Below, one piece after another: positions 26,447 through 35,140 of a stretch of 53,350 nucleotides of DNA. Within the stretch, counting starts at the first letter, position 1; each line of letters starts with the position of its first letter. A model generated the notes under the pieces. The model worked only from the letters and a program-made list of their open reading frames with translations, was not told the origin of the DNA and did not search any database. Source of the stretch: Candidatus Methylomirabilota bacterium (GTDB taxonomy: Bacteria > Methylomirabilota > Methylomirabilia > Rokubacteriales > CSP1-6); NCBI GenBank assembly GCA_035709005.1, contig DASTFB010000001.1, positions 1-53,350 on the forward strand, read 5' to 3'. Made by a program: the position numbers and the translations under genes.

Positions 26447-27238
26447 CTAGCGTCCCGGCGCCGCCGCCATGTAGCCGCAGCGGAAGATGCAGCGGCGGGC
26501 GTTGTCGTGGTGGAGCTTGGCGCACTTCACCGGCCGGCGGGCCCGGCGGTAGAGCTCTGCAGCGAGGAGCATGCCGAACAGCGGCGCCGTCAGGTAGATC
26601 CAGAACGCCGTCCACACGCTCGCAGGGAGCGCCGAGGCGAACGAGCGGGCGGGGTTCATGCTCATGCCCGACAGCGGTGCCTCCAGGGTGATGTAGGTCG
26701 TCACCAGGACGCCGGCGAAGAGCCCGGTGAACCGGCTCAGACGCGGCGTGTTAGAGACGGTGAGCACCACGAGCATGAGGCCGCACGAGATCGCCACCTC
26801 GGCAGCGAAGGCCACGCCCCTCCCCCACATCCCCGGCACGGTGACGGCGAAGTTGACGGAGCGATCGGCAATGAGCCCGCGGGCGAGGGCCGCGGCCAGG
26901 ACCACGCCGGCTACGCCGCCCATGAACTGGGCGCCGACGTAGAATAGGGCGTCCCAGCCGGTGACGCGGCCCAGGCGCAGGAAGGTGAGCGTCACCGCCG
27001 GGTTGAAATGCGCTCCCGACTGCTGCCCCCAGGGCGAATAGATCAAGCCGACCGCGGTGAGGCCCATCGCCAACCCCATGAGGCCGCGCCGGAGCAGGGG
27101 ATCGGGCAAGGCCTGGGGCGCCAGGGAAGCGGGGTGGAAGAGCAGCACGGAGAAGAAGCAGGCCGACATCATGAAGAGGCCGAGGCCGGCCGCCTCGATC
27201 ACGTACTCGGGCCAGTGACGGGTCAACGTCTCACGCAC
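26447..27238 (-). CDS. MIP-family channel (aquaporin/glycerol facilitator) with Cys/His tail
   Basis: 263 aa, six membrane spans with both half-helix NPA motifs: N79-P-A and N195-P-A. The selectivity-filter residue after the second motif is R198. The C-terminal tail carries C239, H243, H244, C250 and C254 (CAKLHHDNARRC-IFRC), a compact potential metal or redox site not needed for water transport. Start is GTG 27238. First gene of a two-gene operon with the VOC protein. Divergent from the GMC operon. Confidence 0.88.
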   Translation of the reverse strand: MRETLTRHWPEYVIEAAGLGLFMMSACFFSVLLFHPASLAPQALPDPLLRRGLMGLAMGLTAVGLIYSPWGQQSGAHFNPAVTLTFLRLGRVTGWDALFYVGAQFMGGVAGVVLAAALARGLIADRSVNFAVTVPGMWGRGVAFAAEVAISCGLMLVVLTVSNTPRLSRFTGLFAGVLVTTYITLEAPLSGMSMNPARSFASALPASVWTAFWIYLTAPLFGMLLAAELYRRARRPVKCAKLHHDNARRCIFRCGYMAAAPGR

Positions 27239-27343
27239 GGCGGAGCCGCCGCGGGCAGCGGGAGAGCCGGAGCCGCGTCTGGTCGTTCATCGCTACCGCT
27301 TAGAACCGGTTGGCCCGCGCCCGGATGCGCCCGGGCCAGGCCG

Positions 27344-27375
27344 CGAACCCCCCCGGGCGGTGGGGGTGTCTAACC
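27344..27375 (+). promoter_or_regulatory. ECF-type promoter CGAACC-N16-GTGTCTAACC (GMC operon)
   Basis: CGAACC 27344-27349, 16-bp spacer, GTGTCTAACC 27366-27375, 32 nt before ATG 27408. Same motif as 36470, 47086 and 52795. Confidence 0.65.
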
Positions 27376-27407
27376 GTCCATCAGACTGGTCCGGGGAGGC
27401 TGACACC

Positions 27408-28973
27408 ATGGCCACACGCTACGACGTGGCGATCATCGGGACCGGCGCCGGCGGCGGCACGCTGGCCTGGGCGTTGGCACCGACCGGCAAGCGGATCCTG
27501 ATACTGGAACGGGGCGACTGGGTGCCGCGCGAGCTGGCCAACTGGAGCACGCGGGCCGTGAACGTCGAGGGCAAGTATCAGACGAAGGAGGTCTGGCACG
27601 ACGCCGACGGCCAGCCGCTGCACCCGCACACCAACTATGGGGTCGGCGGCAACACGAAGTTCTACGGGGCGGCGCTGTTCCGCCTGCGCCGGGAGGATTT
27701 CGGGGAGCTGCGTCATCACGGGGGCATCTCGCCCGCCTGGCCGATCAGCTACGAGGACCTCGAGCCGTACTACACCCGGGCCGAGCAGCTCTACCACGTC
27801 CACGGCCAGCGCGGCGCCGACCCGACTGAGCCGCCGGCCAGCGCGCCGTATCCTCGCCCGCCGGTGAGCCACGAGCCGCGCATGAAGCAGCTCAGCGACG
27901 ACTTCGAGCGCCTGGGCCTCAAGCCCTTCCCGGTACCGCTCGGCATCATGCTCGACGAGCAGAACCCCCGCGCCAGCCGGTGCATCCGCTGCGGAACGTG
28001 CGACGGGCACCCCTGCCTGGTCTCGGCCAAATCCGATGCCCAGGTGGTGGCGGTGGAGCCCGCGCTGGAGCATCCCAACGTGACCCTACTCACCGGCGCC
28101 TACGTGTCGCGGCTCGAGACCAGCCGGAGCGGCCACGAGGTGACGCAGATCGTCGTCGAGCGCAACGGGGCCCGGGAACTTTACTCGGCCGACGTCGTGG
28201 TCGTCTCCGGCGGCGCCATCAACTCGGCGGCGCTGCTGCTGCGCTCGGCCAGCGACAAGCATCCCCGCGGTCTGGGCAACGGCTCCGGCGTGGTGGGCCG
28301 ACACTACATGGGGCACACCAACTCCGTGCTGATGGCGCTCTCCAAGTGCCCCAATCCGACGGTGTTCCAGAAGACCCTGGCCGTGAACGATTTCTACTTC
28401 GGCTCGCCGGACTGGGAGTACCCCCTGGGGCACATCTCCTTCGTGGGCAAGCTCGATGGCGACACCCTGAAGGCCGGCGCGCCCGCCATCGCCCCGGGCT
28501 GGACCCTGGAGCTGATGGCCACGCACTCGCTCGACTTCTGGCTGACCTCCGAAGACCTCCCGGACCCCGACAACCGGGTGACGCTCGACCGGCAGGGGAA
28601 CATCGTGCTCGTCTACCGGCCTAACAACGAGGAAGGCCACCAGCGGCTGATCGCGGCACTGAAGTCCCTCATGCAGCGCCAGTCCAAGTGCATGGTCCAC
28701 GGCCACGAGTGCCACCAGGGCCTGTTCGCCCGGAACCTGTTCATCGGCCAGCGCATCCCCCTGGCCGGCGTCGCCCACCAGAACGGCACCATCCGGTTCG
28801 GGCACGATCCGCGGATCTCGGCGCTCGACGTCAATTGCCGCGCCCACGAGGTGGCCAACCTCTACGTGGTGGACGCGAGCTTCTTCCCGTCCAGCGCCGC
28901 CGTGAACCCGGCCCTGACGATCATGGCCAACGCCCTCCGGGTCGGCGACCACCTGACAGAACGTCTGGGATGA
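27408..28973 (+). CDS. GMC-family FAD oxidoreductase
   Basis: 521 aa. FAD-binding motif GTGAGGGTLAWAL (10-22) and ERGDW, then GVGGNTKFYGAALFR, and the C-terminal GMC_oxred_C region with DASFFPSSAAVNPALTIMANALR, where the catalytic His/Asn pair normally sits (here N-P after AAV). CIRCGTCDGHPC (about 195-206) is a Cys cluster found in a bacterial GMC subgroup. It oxidises a sugar or alcohol and passes electrons to an unknown acceptor. No Tat signal is obvious. First gene of an ATGA-overlapping three-gene operon behind the ECF-type promoter. Confidence 0.88.
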   Translation: MATRYDVAIIGTGAGGGTLAWALAPTGKRILILERGDWVPRELANWSTRAVNVEGKYQTKEVWHDADGQPLHPHTNYGVGGNTKFYGAALFRLRREDFGELRHHGGISPAWPISYEDLEPYYTRAEQLYHVHGQRGADPTEPPASAPYPRPPVSHEPRMKQLSDDFERLGLKPFPVPLGIMLDEQNPRASRCIRCGTCDGHPCLVSAKSDAQVVAVEPALEHPNVTLLTGAYVSRLETSRSGHEVTQIVVERNGARELYSADVVVVSGGAINSAALLLRSASDKHPRGLGNGSGVVGRHYMGHTNSVLMALSKCPNPTVFQKTLAVNDFYFGSPDWEYPLGHISFVGKLDGDTLKAGAPAIAPGWTLELMATHSLDFWLTSEDLPDPDNRVTLDRQGNIVLVYRPNNEEGHQRLIAALKSLMQRQSKCMVHGHECHQGLFARNLFIGQRIPLAGVAHQNGTIRFGHDPRISALDVNCRAHEVANLYVVDASFFPSSAAVNPALTIMANALRVGDHLTERLG

Positions 28974-30973
28974 CCCCCGTGACGACGACCTTCGGGCGAG
29001 AGATCGCGGGGCACCTCGAGGCGGCCGAGCGTCGGGAGTGGCTGTGCACCAACGGCCTCGGCGGTTTCGCCGCGGGCACGGTGGCCGGCACGCTGACGCG
29101 CCGCTACCACGGTCTCCTGGTGGCCGCGCTCGATCCGCCCCTCGGCCGGACCTTGCTGGTGAGCAAGATCGAGGAGCAGATCGCCTACGACGGCCTGGAG
29201 GCGGCCCTGGGGACCAACCGGTGGACCGACGGCACGGTGGCCCCTCAGGGCTATCGGGCCATCGAGCGGTTCCATCTGGACGGCACCACGCCGGTCTGGA
29301 CCTACGCCCTGGCCGACGCCCTCGTCGAGAAGCGCGTCTGGATGGACCCCGGAGCCAATACGACCTACGTGCGCTATGCCCTGCTCCGCGGGCGCGTCCC
29401 GGTCGGTCTGAACCTCGAGGTGCTCGTGAACTACCGCGATTATCACGGCTCGACCCACGGCGCCGACTGGCGGATGGACATCTCGCCCGCGCGGGACGGA
29501 ATCCGGGTCATCGCCTACCCGGGGGCTCGCCCGCTGCTGATGCTGGCGGCCGGAGCTGAGGCCCGGCTGGCCCACACCTGGTACCGCGGCTTCCATCGGG
29601 TCGCGGAGCGCGAGCGGGGACTGGACGCCGAAGAGGACCACCTGCACGCGGGGACCTTCCTGGTCAGGCTCGGCGCGGATGAAGCGGTGACGCTGGTGCT
29701 GTCGGCCGAGGCCAATCCCTCGCTCGACGCTGCGGAGGCCTGGGAGCGGCGCCGGCGTCACGAAGCCGAGCTCTTGCGCCGCTGGCGGGGGTCCCTCGGC
29801 GCTGCCGCGGAAGCGGCCCCGGCGTGGATCGGTCGGCTCGTGCTGGCGGCCGACCAGTTCATCGTCAGCCGCCCGCTGGCCGAGGAGCCCGAGGGCCTCT
29901 CGATCATCGCCGGCTACCACTGGTTCGGCGACTGGGGACGGGACACGATGATCGCCCTGCCCGGGCTCGCGCTGGCCACCGGCCGGCCCGAGGTCGCCGC
30001 CCGGATCCTCCGGACGTTCGCCCGGTTCGTCGACCGCGGGATGCTGCCCAATCGATTTCCCGATCAGGGCGAGATGCCCGAGTACAACACGGTCGACGCG
30101 ACCCTCTGGTACTTCGACGCGATCCGCGCCTACCACGCGGCCACCGGAGACGACGGGCTGCTCAAGGAGCTCTTCCCCGTGCTGGAGTCGATCGTGCACT
30201 GGCATCGCGAGGGCACCCGCTACGGCATCGGCGTGGACCCGGCCGACGGCCTCCTCCGCTCCGGCGAGCCCGGTGTGCAGCTCACCTGGATGGACGCGAA
30301 GGTGGGAGACTGGGTGGTGACGCCGCGCGCGGGCAAGGCCGTCGAGATCAACGCCCTCTGGTTCAACGCGCTCGCGACGATGGAAGCCTTCGCCCGCCGC
30401 CTGCGCCAGCCGGCCACGCCCTGGACGGCGCTGGCCGCGAGGGTACGGAGCTCGTTCGAGCGCTTCTGGAACGAGGGGGCGGGCTACTGCTACGACGTGA
30501 TCGACGGCGCCGCCGGCCACGACGGCTCGCTGCGCCCGAACCAGCTCTTCGCGGTGGCCCTGCCCCAGAGCCCGCTCAGCGCCGAGCGACAGCGGCGGGT
30601 CGTGGACGTCTGCGCCCGCGAACTGTTGACCTCGTACGGGTTACGCAGCCTCGCCCCCGGCCATCCCGATTATCACGGCCACTACGGGGGCGGTCCTCAC
30701 GAGCGGGACGGCGCCTACCATCAGGGGACGGTGTGGGCGTGGCTCCTCGGGCCCTTCGCCCTCGCCCATTACAAGGTCTACGGCGATCGCGCCCGGGCGC
30801 GCAGCTTCCTCGCCCCCCTGGCCCATCACCTCGACGATCACGGGCTGGGGTCCATCGCCGAGATCTTCGACGGCGATCCTCCGTTCGTGCCCCGGGGGTG
30901 CGTGGCCCAGGCGTGGTCGGTGGCCGAAACGCTGCGCGCCTGGCAGGCGCTCGGCACGGAGCAGAAGGCATGA
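28970..30973 (+). CDS. amylo-alpha-1,6-glucosidase/glycogen debranching-type enzyme (GH133)
   Basis: 667 aa. N-terminal GDE_N domain (about 15-230: WLCTNGLGGFAAGTVAGTLTRRYHGLLVA) and C-terminal (alpha/alpha)6 barrel (about 280-660: GYHWFGDWGRDTMIALPGL, EYNTVDATLWYFDAI, YHQGTVWAWLLGPF). The family removes alpha-1,6 branches from glycogen-like glucans in the cytoplasm. No signal peptide. ATG 28970 overlaps the GMC stop (ATGA). No glycogen synthase or phosphorylase is in the window. Confidence 0.9.
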   Translation: MTPVTTTFGREIAGHLEAAERREWLCTNGLGGFAAGTVAGTLTRRYHGLLVAALDPPLGRTLLVSKIEEQIAYDGLEAALGTNRWTDGTVAPQGYRAIERFHLDGTTPVWTYALADALVEKRVWMDPGANTTYVRYALLRGRVPVGLNLEVLVNYRDYHGSTHGADWRMDISPARDGIRVIAYPGARPLLMLAAGAEARLAHTWYRGFHRVAERERGLDAEEDHLHAGTFLVRLGADEAVTLVLSAEANPSLDAAEAWERRRRHEAELLRRWRGSLGAAAEAAPAWIGRLVLAADQFIVSRPLAEEPEGLSIIAGYHWFGDWGRDTMIALPGLALATGRPEVAARILRTFARFVDRGMLPNRFPDQGEMPEYNTVDATLWYFDAIRAYHAATGDDGLLKELFPVLESIVHWHREGTRYGIGVDPADGLLRSGEPGVQLTWMDAKVGDWVVTPRAGKAVEINALWFNALATMEAFARRLRQPATPWTALAARVRSSFERFWNEGAGYCYDVIDGAAGHDGSLRPNQLFAVALPQSPLSAERQRRVVDVCARELLTSYGLRSLAPGHPDYHGHYGGGPHERDGAYHQGTVWAWLLGPFALAHYKVYGDRARARSFLAPLAHHLDDHGLGSIAEIFDGDPPFVPRGCVAQAWSVAETLRAWQALGTEQKA

Positions 30974-32595
30974 GCCAGCCTACGCGGATCATCATTCTGG
31001 GCGGTGGCTTCGGGGGCGTCTATGCGGCTCTGGAGCTGGAGAAGCTCGTCGGCCGCGATCCGAACGTCGAGATCCACCTCGTCAGCCGCGAGAACTACCT
31101 CGTGTTCCAGCCCATGCTGCCCGAGGTCATCTCCGGGAGCATCGGGATTCTCGACACCATCACGCCGATCCGGCGGCTCTGCCCGCGCACCACCCTCTAC
31201 ACCAGGGCGGTCGAGCGGATCGATCTCGACCGGCGGCGGGTGACGGCGGCGGCCGGCTTCGGCTCGGGCCAATTTCACCTCGAGTACGACCATCTCGTCA
31301 TCGCGCTCGGGAACGTGACGAGCTTCAGTGGCCAGCCCGGCCTCATGGAGCACGCGCTGCCGTTCAAGTATCTCGGCGACGCGCTGGCCCTGCGCAACCG
31401 CCTCATCCATGTCCTCGAGGAAGCGGACATCGAGCGCGACCCCGACATGCGGCGGCGCCTGCTGACGTTCGTCGTGGCCGGCGGGGGCTTCTCGGGCGTG
31501 GAGGCGGTGGCGGAGCTGAACGACTTCGTGCGGGCGGTGGCGCGGAGCTTCCGCACCATCCGCGTCGAGGACCTCCGGGTGATCCTGCTCCACGCCGGGC
31601 CGCTCATCCTGCCCGAGCTGCCTGCCAGCCTGGCCGAGTTCGCCCAGCGCCTGCTGATCGAGCGCGGCGTGGAGATCCGGCTCAACACCCGTCTGCACGG
31701 CGCCACCGCCGACGCCGCGCTGCTCGATGGCGGCGAGTGCATCCCGACCCGGACCCTGGTCAGCACGGTTCCCGCGGGGCCAAATCCCGTCGTCGCCGCC
31801 CTGCCCGTCCCCAAGGAGAAGGGGCGGATCGTGGTGGGTCCAGATCTGGAATTGGCCGGCCATCCGGGGGTGTGGGCCGTGGGCGACTGCGCCTGGATCA
31901 GGGACGCCAAGACGGGCGAGCCCTGCCCGCCCACGGCCCAGCACGCCATCCGCGAGGCCCGCTGCGTCGCCCGGAACGTGGTCGCCACGCTCCGGAGCAC
32001 GCCGCGGCAGGCGTTCGCCTTCAAGGCCCTCGGCAAGATGGGCGCGCTCGGTCACCACTCGGCGGTCGCCGAGGTCTTCGGCGTCAAGCTCTCGGGCTTC
32101 GTGGCCTGGTGGCTGTGGCGGACCATCTATCTGATGAAGCTCCCGGGGCTGGATCGCAAGATCCGGGTGGCCGCCGACTGGACCCTCGACCTGTTCCTGC
32201 CGCCGGACATCGTGCAGCTCAAGACCGACCGCGCCTTCACCATCCAGCGCGAGCACTACGAGCCCGGGCAGACCGTGTTCCGGGAGGGTGACCGCGGCGA
32301 CTGGCTCTACGTCGTGGTGAACGGCGAGGTCGAGATCGCCCAGCGGGCCGGAGACGGCGAGATGGTGCTGCGCCGGCTCGGCGCGGGCGACTGCTTCGGC
32401 GAGATCGCGCTGGTGCGGGAGGGGCCGCGCACGGCCACCGCGCGCTGCCTGAGCCGCGTGGACATCCTGGCGGTGGATCGTGAGGCCTTCCACGCCCTCT
32501 TCGCCAACTTGCCGCCGCTCCGGGGATTCTTCCAGCAGCTCATCACCGAGCGCCTGGGGGCCGACGTGCCGGAGCGGGTCGAGGCCAGGCGGTAG
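30970..32595 (+). CDS. NDH-2-like NAD(P)H dehydrogenase fused to a cyclic-nucleotide-binding domain
   Basis: 541 aa. Residues 1-405 are a pyridine-nucleotide-disulfide oxidoreductase of the NDH-2 type: FAD motif GGGFGG (11-16), NAD motif AGGGFSGVEA (170-179), VGDCAW (304-309), QHAIREA, and a hydrophobic C-terminal segment (about 375-390) for membrane contact. Residues about 418-525 are a cNMP-binding domain with phosphate cassette FGEIALVREGPRTATAR (476-492; E478 and R487). The fusion suggests that quinone reduction is gated by cAMP or cGMP; a nucleotide cyclase is encoded 0.6 kb away. ATG 30970 overlaps the previous stop. Third gene of the operon. Confidence 0.88.
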   Translation: MSQPTRIIILGGGFGGVYAALELEKLVGRDPNVEIHLVSRENYLVFQPMLPEVISGSIGILDTITPIRRLCPRTTLYTRAVERIDLDRRRVTAAAGFGSGQFHLEYDHLVIALGNVTSFSGQPGLMEHALPFKYLGDALALRNRLIHVLEEADIERDPDMRRRLLTFVVAGGGFSGVEAVAELNDFVRAVARSFRTIRVEDLRVILLHAGPLILPELPASLAEFAQRLLIERGVEIRLNTRLHGATADAALLDGGECIPTRTLVSTVPAGPNPVVAALPVPKEKGRIVVGPDLELAGHPGVWAVGDCAWIRDAKTGEPCPPTAQHAIREARCVARNVVATLRSTPRQAFAFKALGKMGALGHHSAVAEVFGVKLSGFVAWWLWRTIYLMKLPGLDRKIRVAADWTLDLFLPPDIVQLKTDRAFTIQREHYEPGQTVFREGDRGDWLYVVVNGEVEIAQRAGDGEMVLRRLGAGDCFGEIALVREGPRTATARCLSRVDILAVDREAFHALFANLPPLRGFFQQLITERLGADVPERVEARR

Positions 32596-32630
32596 GACGG
32601 GAGCGCCTCCCCCCCCGGCGGTCTCACATT

Positions 32631-32646
32631 TGACACGACCGTGACA
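32631..32646 (+). promoter_or_regulatory. direct repeat TGACA with 11-bp period
   Basis: TGACA at 32631 and 32642, the spacing of PhoB-type half sites read on the opposite strand. Located between the NDH-2 stop and the bufferin remnant. Weak evidence; the outer bases do not fit the Pho box well. Confidence 0.25.
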
Positions 32647-32694
32647 TCCGACCGCCCGGGGCTTGCCTACAGTCCCCCCTGGCGTCGTGGACAC

Positions 32695-32725
32695 GCTACC
32701 CGGGTGCGGAGTCCGGTGTCCAACG
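32695..32725 (+). promoter_or_regulatory. degenerate ECF-type promoter (bufferin remnant)
   Basis: GCTACC at 32695-32700, 15-bp spacer, GTGTCCAAC at 32716-32724, 45 nt before ATG 32770. The -10 matches the set; the -35 differs at two bases from CGAACC. Confidence 0.4.
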
Positions 32726-32769
32726 TCCGACGAGCCGTTCAAACATCTCTTCGCCGAAAGGAGCGCGGC

Positions 32770-32985
32770 ATGAACAAGTCTCGCGCCCTCATCGCTTCTG
32801 CCGTCGCGGCCGCTTTCTCGATCGCCGTCACGGCGGGCGCCCAGGGTGGGCCCGCGCCGAAGCCGAAGTTCGAGCACGAGAAGTGCTACGGCATCGCCAA
32901 GGCCGGCAAGAACGACTGTGAAACGAGGAGCTCCTCGTGCGCCGGCACTTCCAGGCGGCCACCGAGGTCGGCGGCTCGATCCTGA
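32770..32985 (+). pseudogene. bufferin BufA1-like (DUF2282) gene, 3' end lost by deletion
   Basis: A signal peptide (about 1-24) and the DUF2282 core KCYGIAKAGKNDCET are intact, preceded by AAAGGAG. After codon 51 (about base 32924) the sequence departs from the family (which continues HSCAGQ...) and becomes out-of-frame DoxX DNA, ending at 32985. BufA1 proteins are small exported metal (copper)-binding peptides modified by BufB/BufC. The modified-cysteine region is mostly lost and no bufB/bufC genes remain, so it is probably non-functional. Confidence 0.75.
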
Positions 32986-33257
32986 TCCTGCTCGGCCTGG
33001 CCACCCGCCTCGCCACCCTGCCGTTCTTCGGCATGATCCTGACCATCCAGCTGTTCGTCTTTCCGCACGCGTGGCCGGAGCACCTGACCTGGACGGCGAT
33101 CCTGCTCGTGCTCGTCACTCGCGGGGCGGGGGCGGTCTCGCTCGATCGCCTGCTCGGTCACTGGGTCGACCGCCGCCATCAGGAGTCGGCGGGTCGGCCG
33201 GACCCGGTCTCCCGGAGGCCCGACGCGCGGCTCACCCGGCGAGGAGACGCTGGATGA
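32922..33257 (+). pseudogene. C-terminal half of a DoxX gene fused to the BufA1 remnant
   Basis: This frame reads EELLVRRHFQAATEVGGSI, LLGLATRLATLPFFGMILTI and FPHAWPEHLTW, i.e. membrane spans 3-4 of the DoxX protein that normally closes bufferin operons. The first two spans and a start region are missing; the frame opens at an in-frame TGA (32919) right at the junction. The tail overlaps the 3' end of the cyclase gene. Confidence 0.75.
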
Positions 33258-35097
33258 TTCGCTCGTCGACCTGGTCGACCGAGGTCAACCGGATGCACGT
33301 CAAGTCGTGGTCGGCGCCGGCCACGACCTTGCCGTAGAGATCCTGCGAGTCGTGGCCGAGGGCCGGGTAGGTCAGACGGAGCCGGACGTTGGTGAGCGGA
33401 GGCAGGGCGACGGCGAGGCGGGCCTGGAGCCGGCGCGGAGCCAGCCCGACGACCATCCCTGTCAGAACGTCCGGGGCGACGGTCTTGCCCTCGATGATCC
33501 AGCAGGCGAGCGGCAGGGCGACCGCGGCCAGCGGACGGGTCTCGTCGGCGGTCTCGGGCAGCCGGAGATCGAAGCGCCCGGCCAGCCCGCGCAGCTCGTA
33601 GAGGCGCAACGGCTCCGAGAGCCCCTTCACCTCGACCGACACCGGGGAGCTGACCTCGGCGATGTCCCGGATCCGCTCGTAGGTGGCCGCGCTCACGAAG
33701 ACCTGGCCTCCAACCGTGGCTCCCTCGATCCGGGCCGCGGTGTTGACGGCGCTCCCCACCACCCCGTACTTCGCACGCTGCTCCGAGCCGATGTTCCCGA
33801 CCACGGCCTCGCCGGTGTTGACGCCGATGCCCATCTCGAAGCGCGGCAGGCCGCGGGCGGCATGAGCCTCGTTGAGCTCGGCCATGGCCCGCTGCATGGC
33901 CAGCGCCGCCGCCGCCGCCCGTTCGGCGTGATCGGGGTGGTCGAGGGGCGCGCCGAAGATGGCGAAGATGGCGTCGCCGATGAACTCGTTGATGGTGCCG
34001 CCGTACGCGATGACCACCTCGCTGAGGCGGCCCAGGCAGGCGTTGAGGATGGCCATGACGTCGGCGGGGTCGCCATGCTCGGCGAACCGCGTGTAGCCCC
34101 GCAAGTCCGACATCAAGATCGTGACCTCGCGCTTGGCTCCCCCGAGGCGCAACGCCTCCGGCGACTCCAGGAGGGTTCGGGCCACTTCGGGCGAGACGTA
34201 CCGGCCGAAGGTGCTGCGGATGAAGTCGCGCTGGCGCAGCCCTTCGAGCATGTCGTTGAAGGCGCGAGTGAGCTGTCCGACCTCGTCATGGCCGCGCACC
34301 GGCAGCGCTCGGGAGAGGTCCCCGGCGGCGACGCGCCCGACCCCCGCGGTCAAGGCGCTGACCGGCCGGGTGAGGTGGCGTGCGAAGAGGAAGCCGAGGA
34401 GGAGGGCGCCCAGCGCCCCGGCCACCGAGATTTGCAGGAGCGTGAATCGGAGCTCCTCCAGCCTCGCCAGGTAGACATTCACCGGATAATCGACGTCGAG
34501 CACGGCGATGGTGCGGCCCGTCGCGTCCGCGATCGGCGCGAAGGCGGTGATCCACGTGCCGCTCTGGTTGCGATAGATTCGCGTGTGCCGCGCGACCCCG
34601 TCCTCGAACGTCCGCCCCAGCGGCTCGATCAGTTCAGGAACCAGCGGGTACGGCTCCCCCGGAAGCCCGGGGCCGTCGCTGGTGACCATGAAGCGGGCCT
34701 GCCGCTTCGATCGATCGTAATCGGTGAGCGTGTAGGTCGGCGTGGGCAGCACGACCACGGTCTTGATGGCGGCGAGGGCCGCACGGATGCGGGCGTAGGC
34801 CTCCGACTCCTGGGTGAGGGTGCGCTGGACGTCCGCGTGAAGCCCGGCATCGATCAACAGGGCGCCGGTGCGAGCGATGTTGAGGAGCTGGACGCCGAGC
34901 GTCTCCTCGACGTCGCGTTTTTGCCGCTCGTAGACGAGCCCGCCGACCAGGCCCACCGTCAGGAGGGTGACGGTGGCGAAGAGGCCAGCCAGGCGAACGC
35001 TCAGCCGTTGCCACGGGCGGAGGGCTGGCGGCCGGACCGTGGCCGGAGCTTCAGCGGAGGGCGTGGGCGCCCTGTCCAGCACCTGCGGCATCTTCAT
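33232..35097 (-). CDS. membrane nucleotide cyclase (class III) with HAMP and PilZ-like C-terminus
   Basis: 621 aa. Membrane span about 36-56, periplasmic sensor 57-218, second span about 220-240, HAMP 240-290, class III cyclase domain 320-480, then a PilZ-like beta domain about 525-621. Metal-binding aspartates D331 (MSDLRGY) and D375 (FIGDAIF) are present, as is VNTAARIEG. The purine-specifying positions are not canonical (E371 in NEFIGD; S in VVGSAVN), so cAMP versus cGMP cannot be assigned. It probably makes the ligand for the cNMP domain of the NDH-2-like protein nearby. ATG 35097 is the first in-frame start; no strong ribosome binding site. Confidence 0.88.
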   Translation of the reverse strand: MKMPQVLDRAPTPSAEAPATVRPPALRPWQRLSVRLAGLFATVTLLTVGLVGGLVYERQKRDVEETLGVQLLNIARTGALLIDAGLHADVQRTLTQESEAYARIRAALAAIKTVVVLPTPTYTLTDYDRSKRQARFMVTSDGPGLPGEPYPLVPELIEPLGRTFEDGVARHTRIYRNQSGTWITAFAPIADATGRTIAVLDVDYPVNVYLARLEELRFTLLQISVAGALGALLLGFLFARHLTRPVSALTAGVGRVAAGDLSRALPVRGHDEVGQLTRAFNDMLEGLRQRDFIRSTFGRYVSPEVARTLLESPEALRLGGAKREVTILMSDLRGYTRFAEHGDPADVMAILNACLGRLSEVVIAYGGTINEFIGDAIFAIFGAPLDHPDHAERAAAAALAMQRAMAELNEAHAARGLPRFEMGIGVNTGEAVVGNIGSEQRAKYGVVGSAVNTAARIEGATVGGQVFVSAATYERIRDIAEVSSPVSVEVKGLSEPLRLYELRGLAGRFDLRLPETADETRPLAAVALPLACWIIEGKTVAPDVLTGMVVGLAPRRLQARLAVALPPLTNVRLRLTYPALGHDSQDLYGKVVAGADHDLTCIRLTSVDQVDERIIQRLLAG

Positions 35098-35140
35098 TCA
35101 GACATACCACCACCCGGCGCGGAGTCGCGGCCCCGGAGAA

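Noticed and set aside
32631-32646. Pho box
   Set aside because: Only the TGACA cores and the 11-bp period fit; flanking bases do not, so it is listed with low confidence only.
30838-32877. 679-codon minus-strand open frame
   Set aside because: Antisense shadow of the NDH-2/cNMP gene; Gly/Arg/His-rich with no domain.
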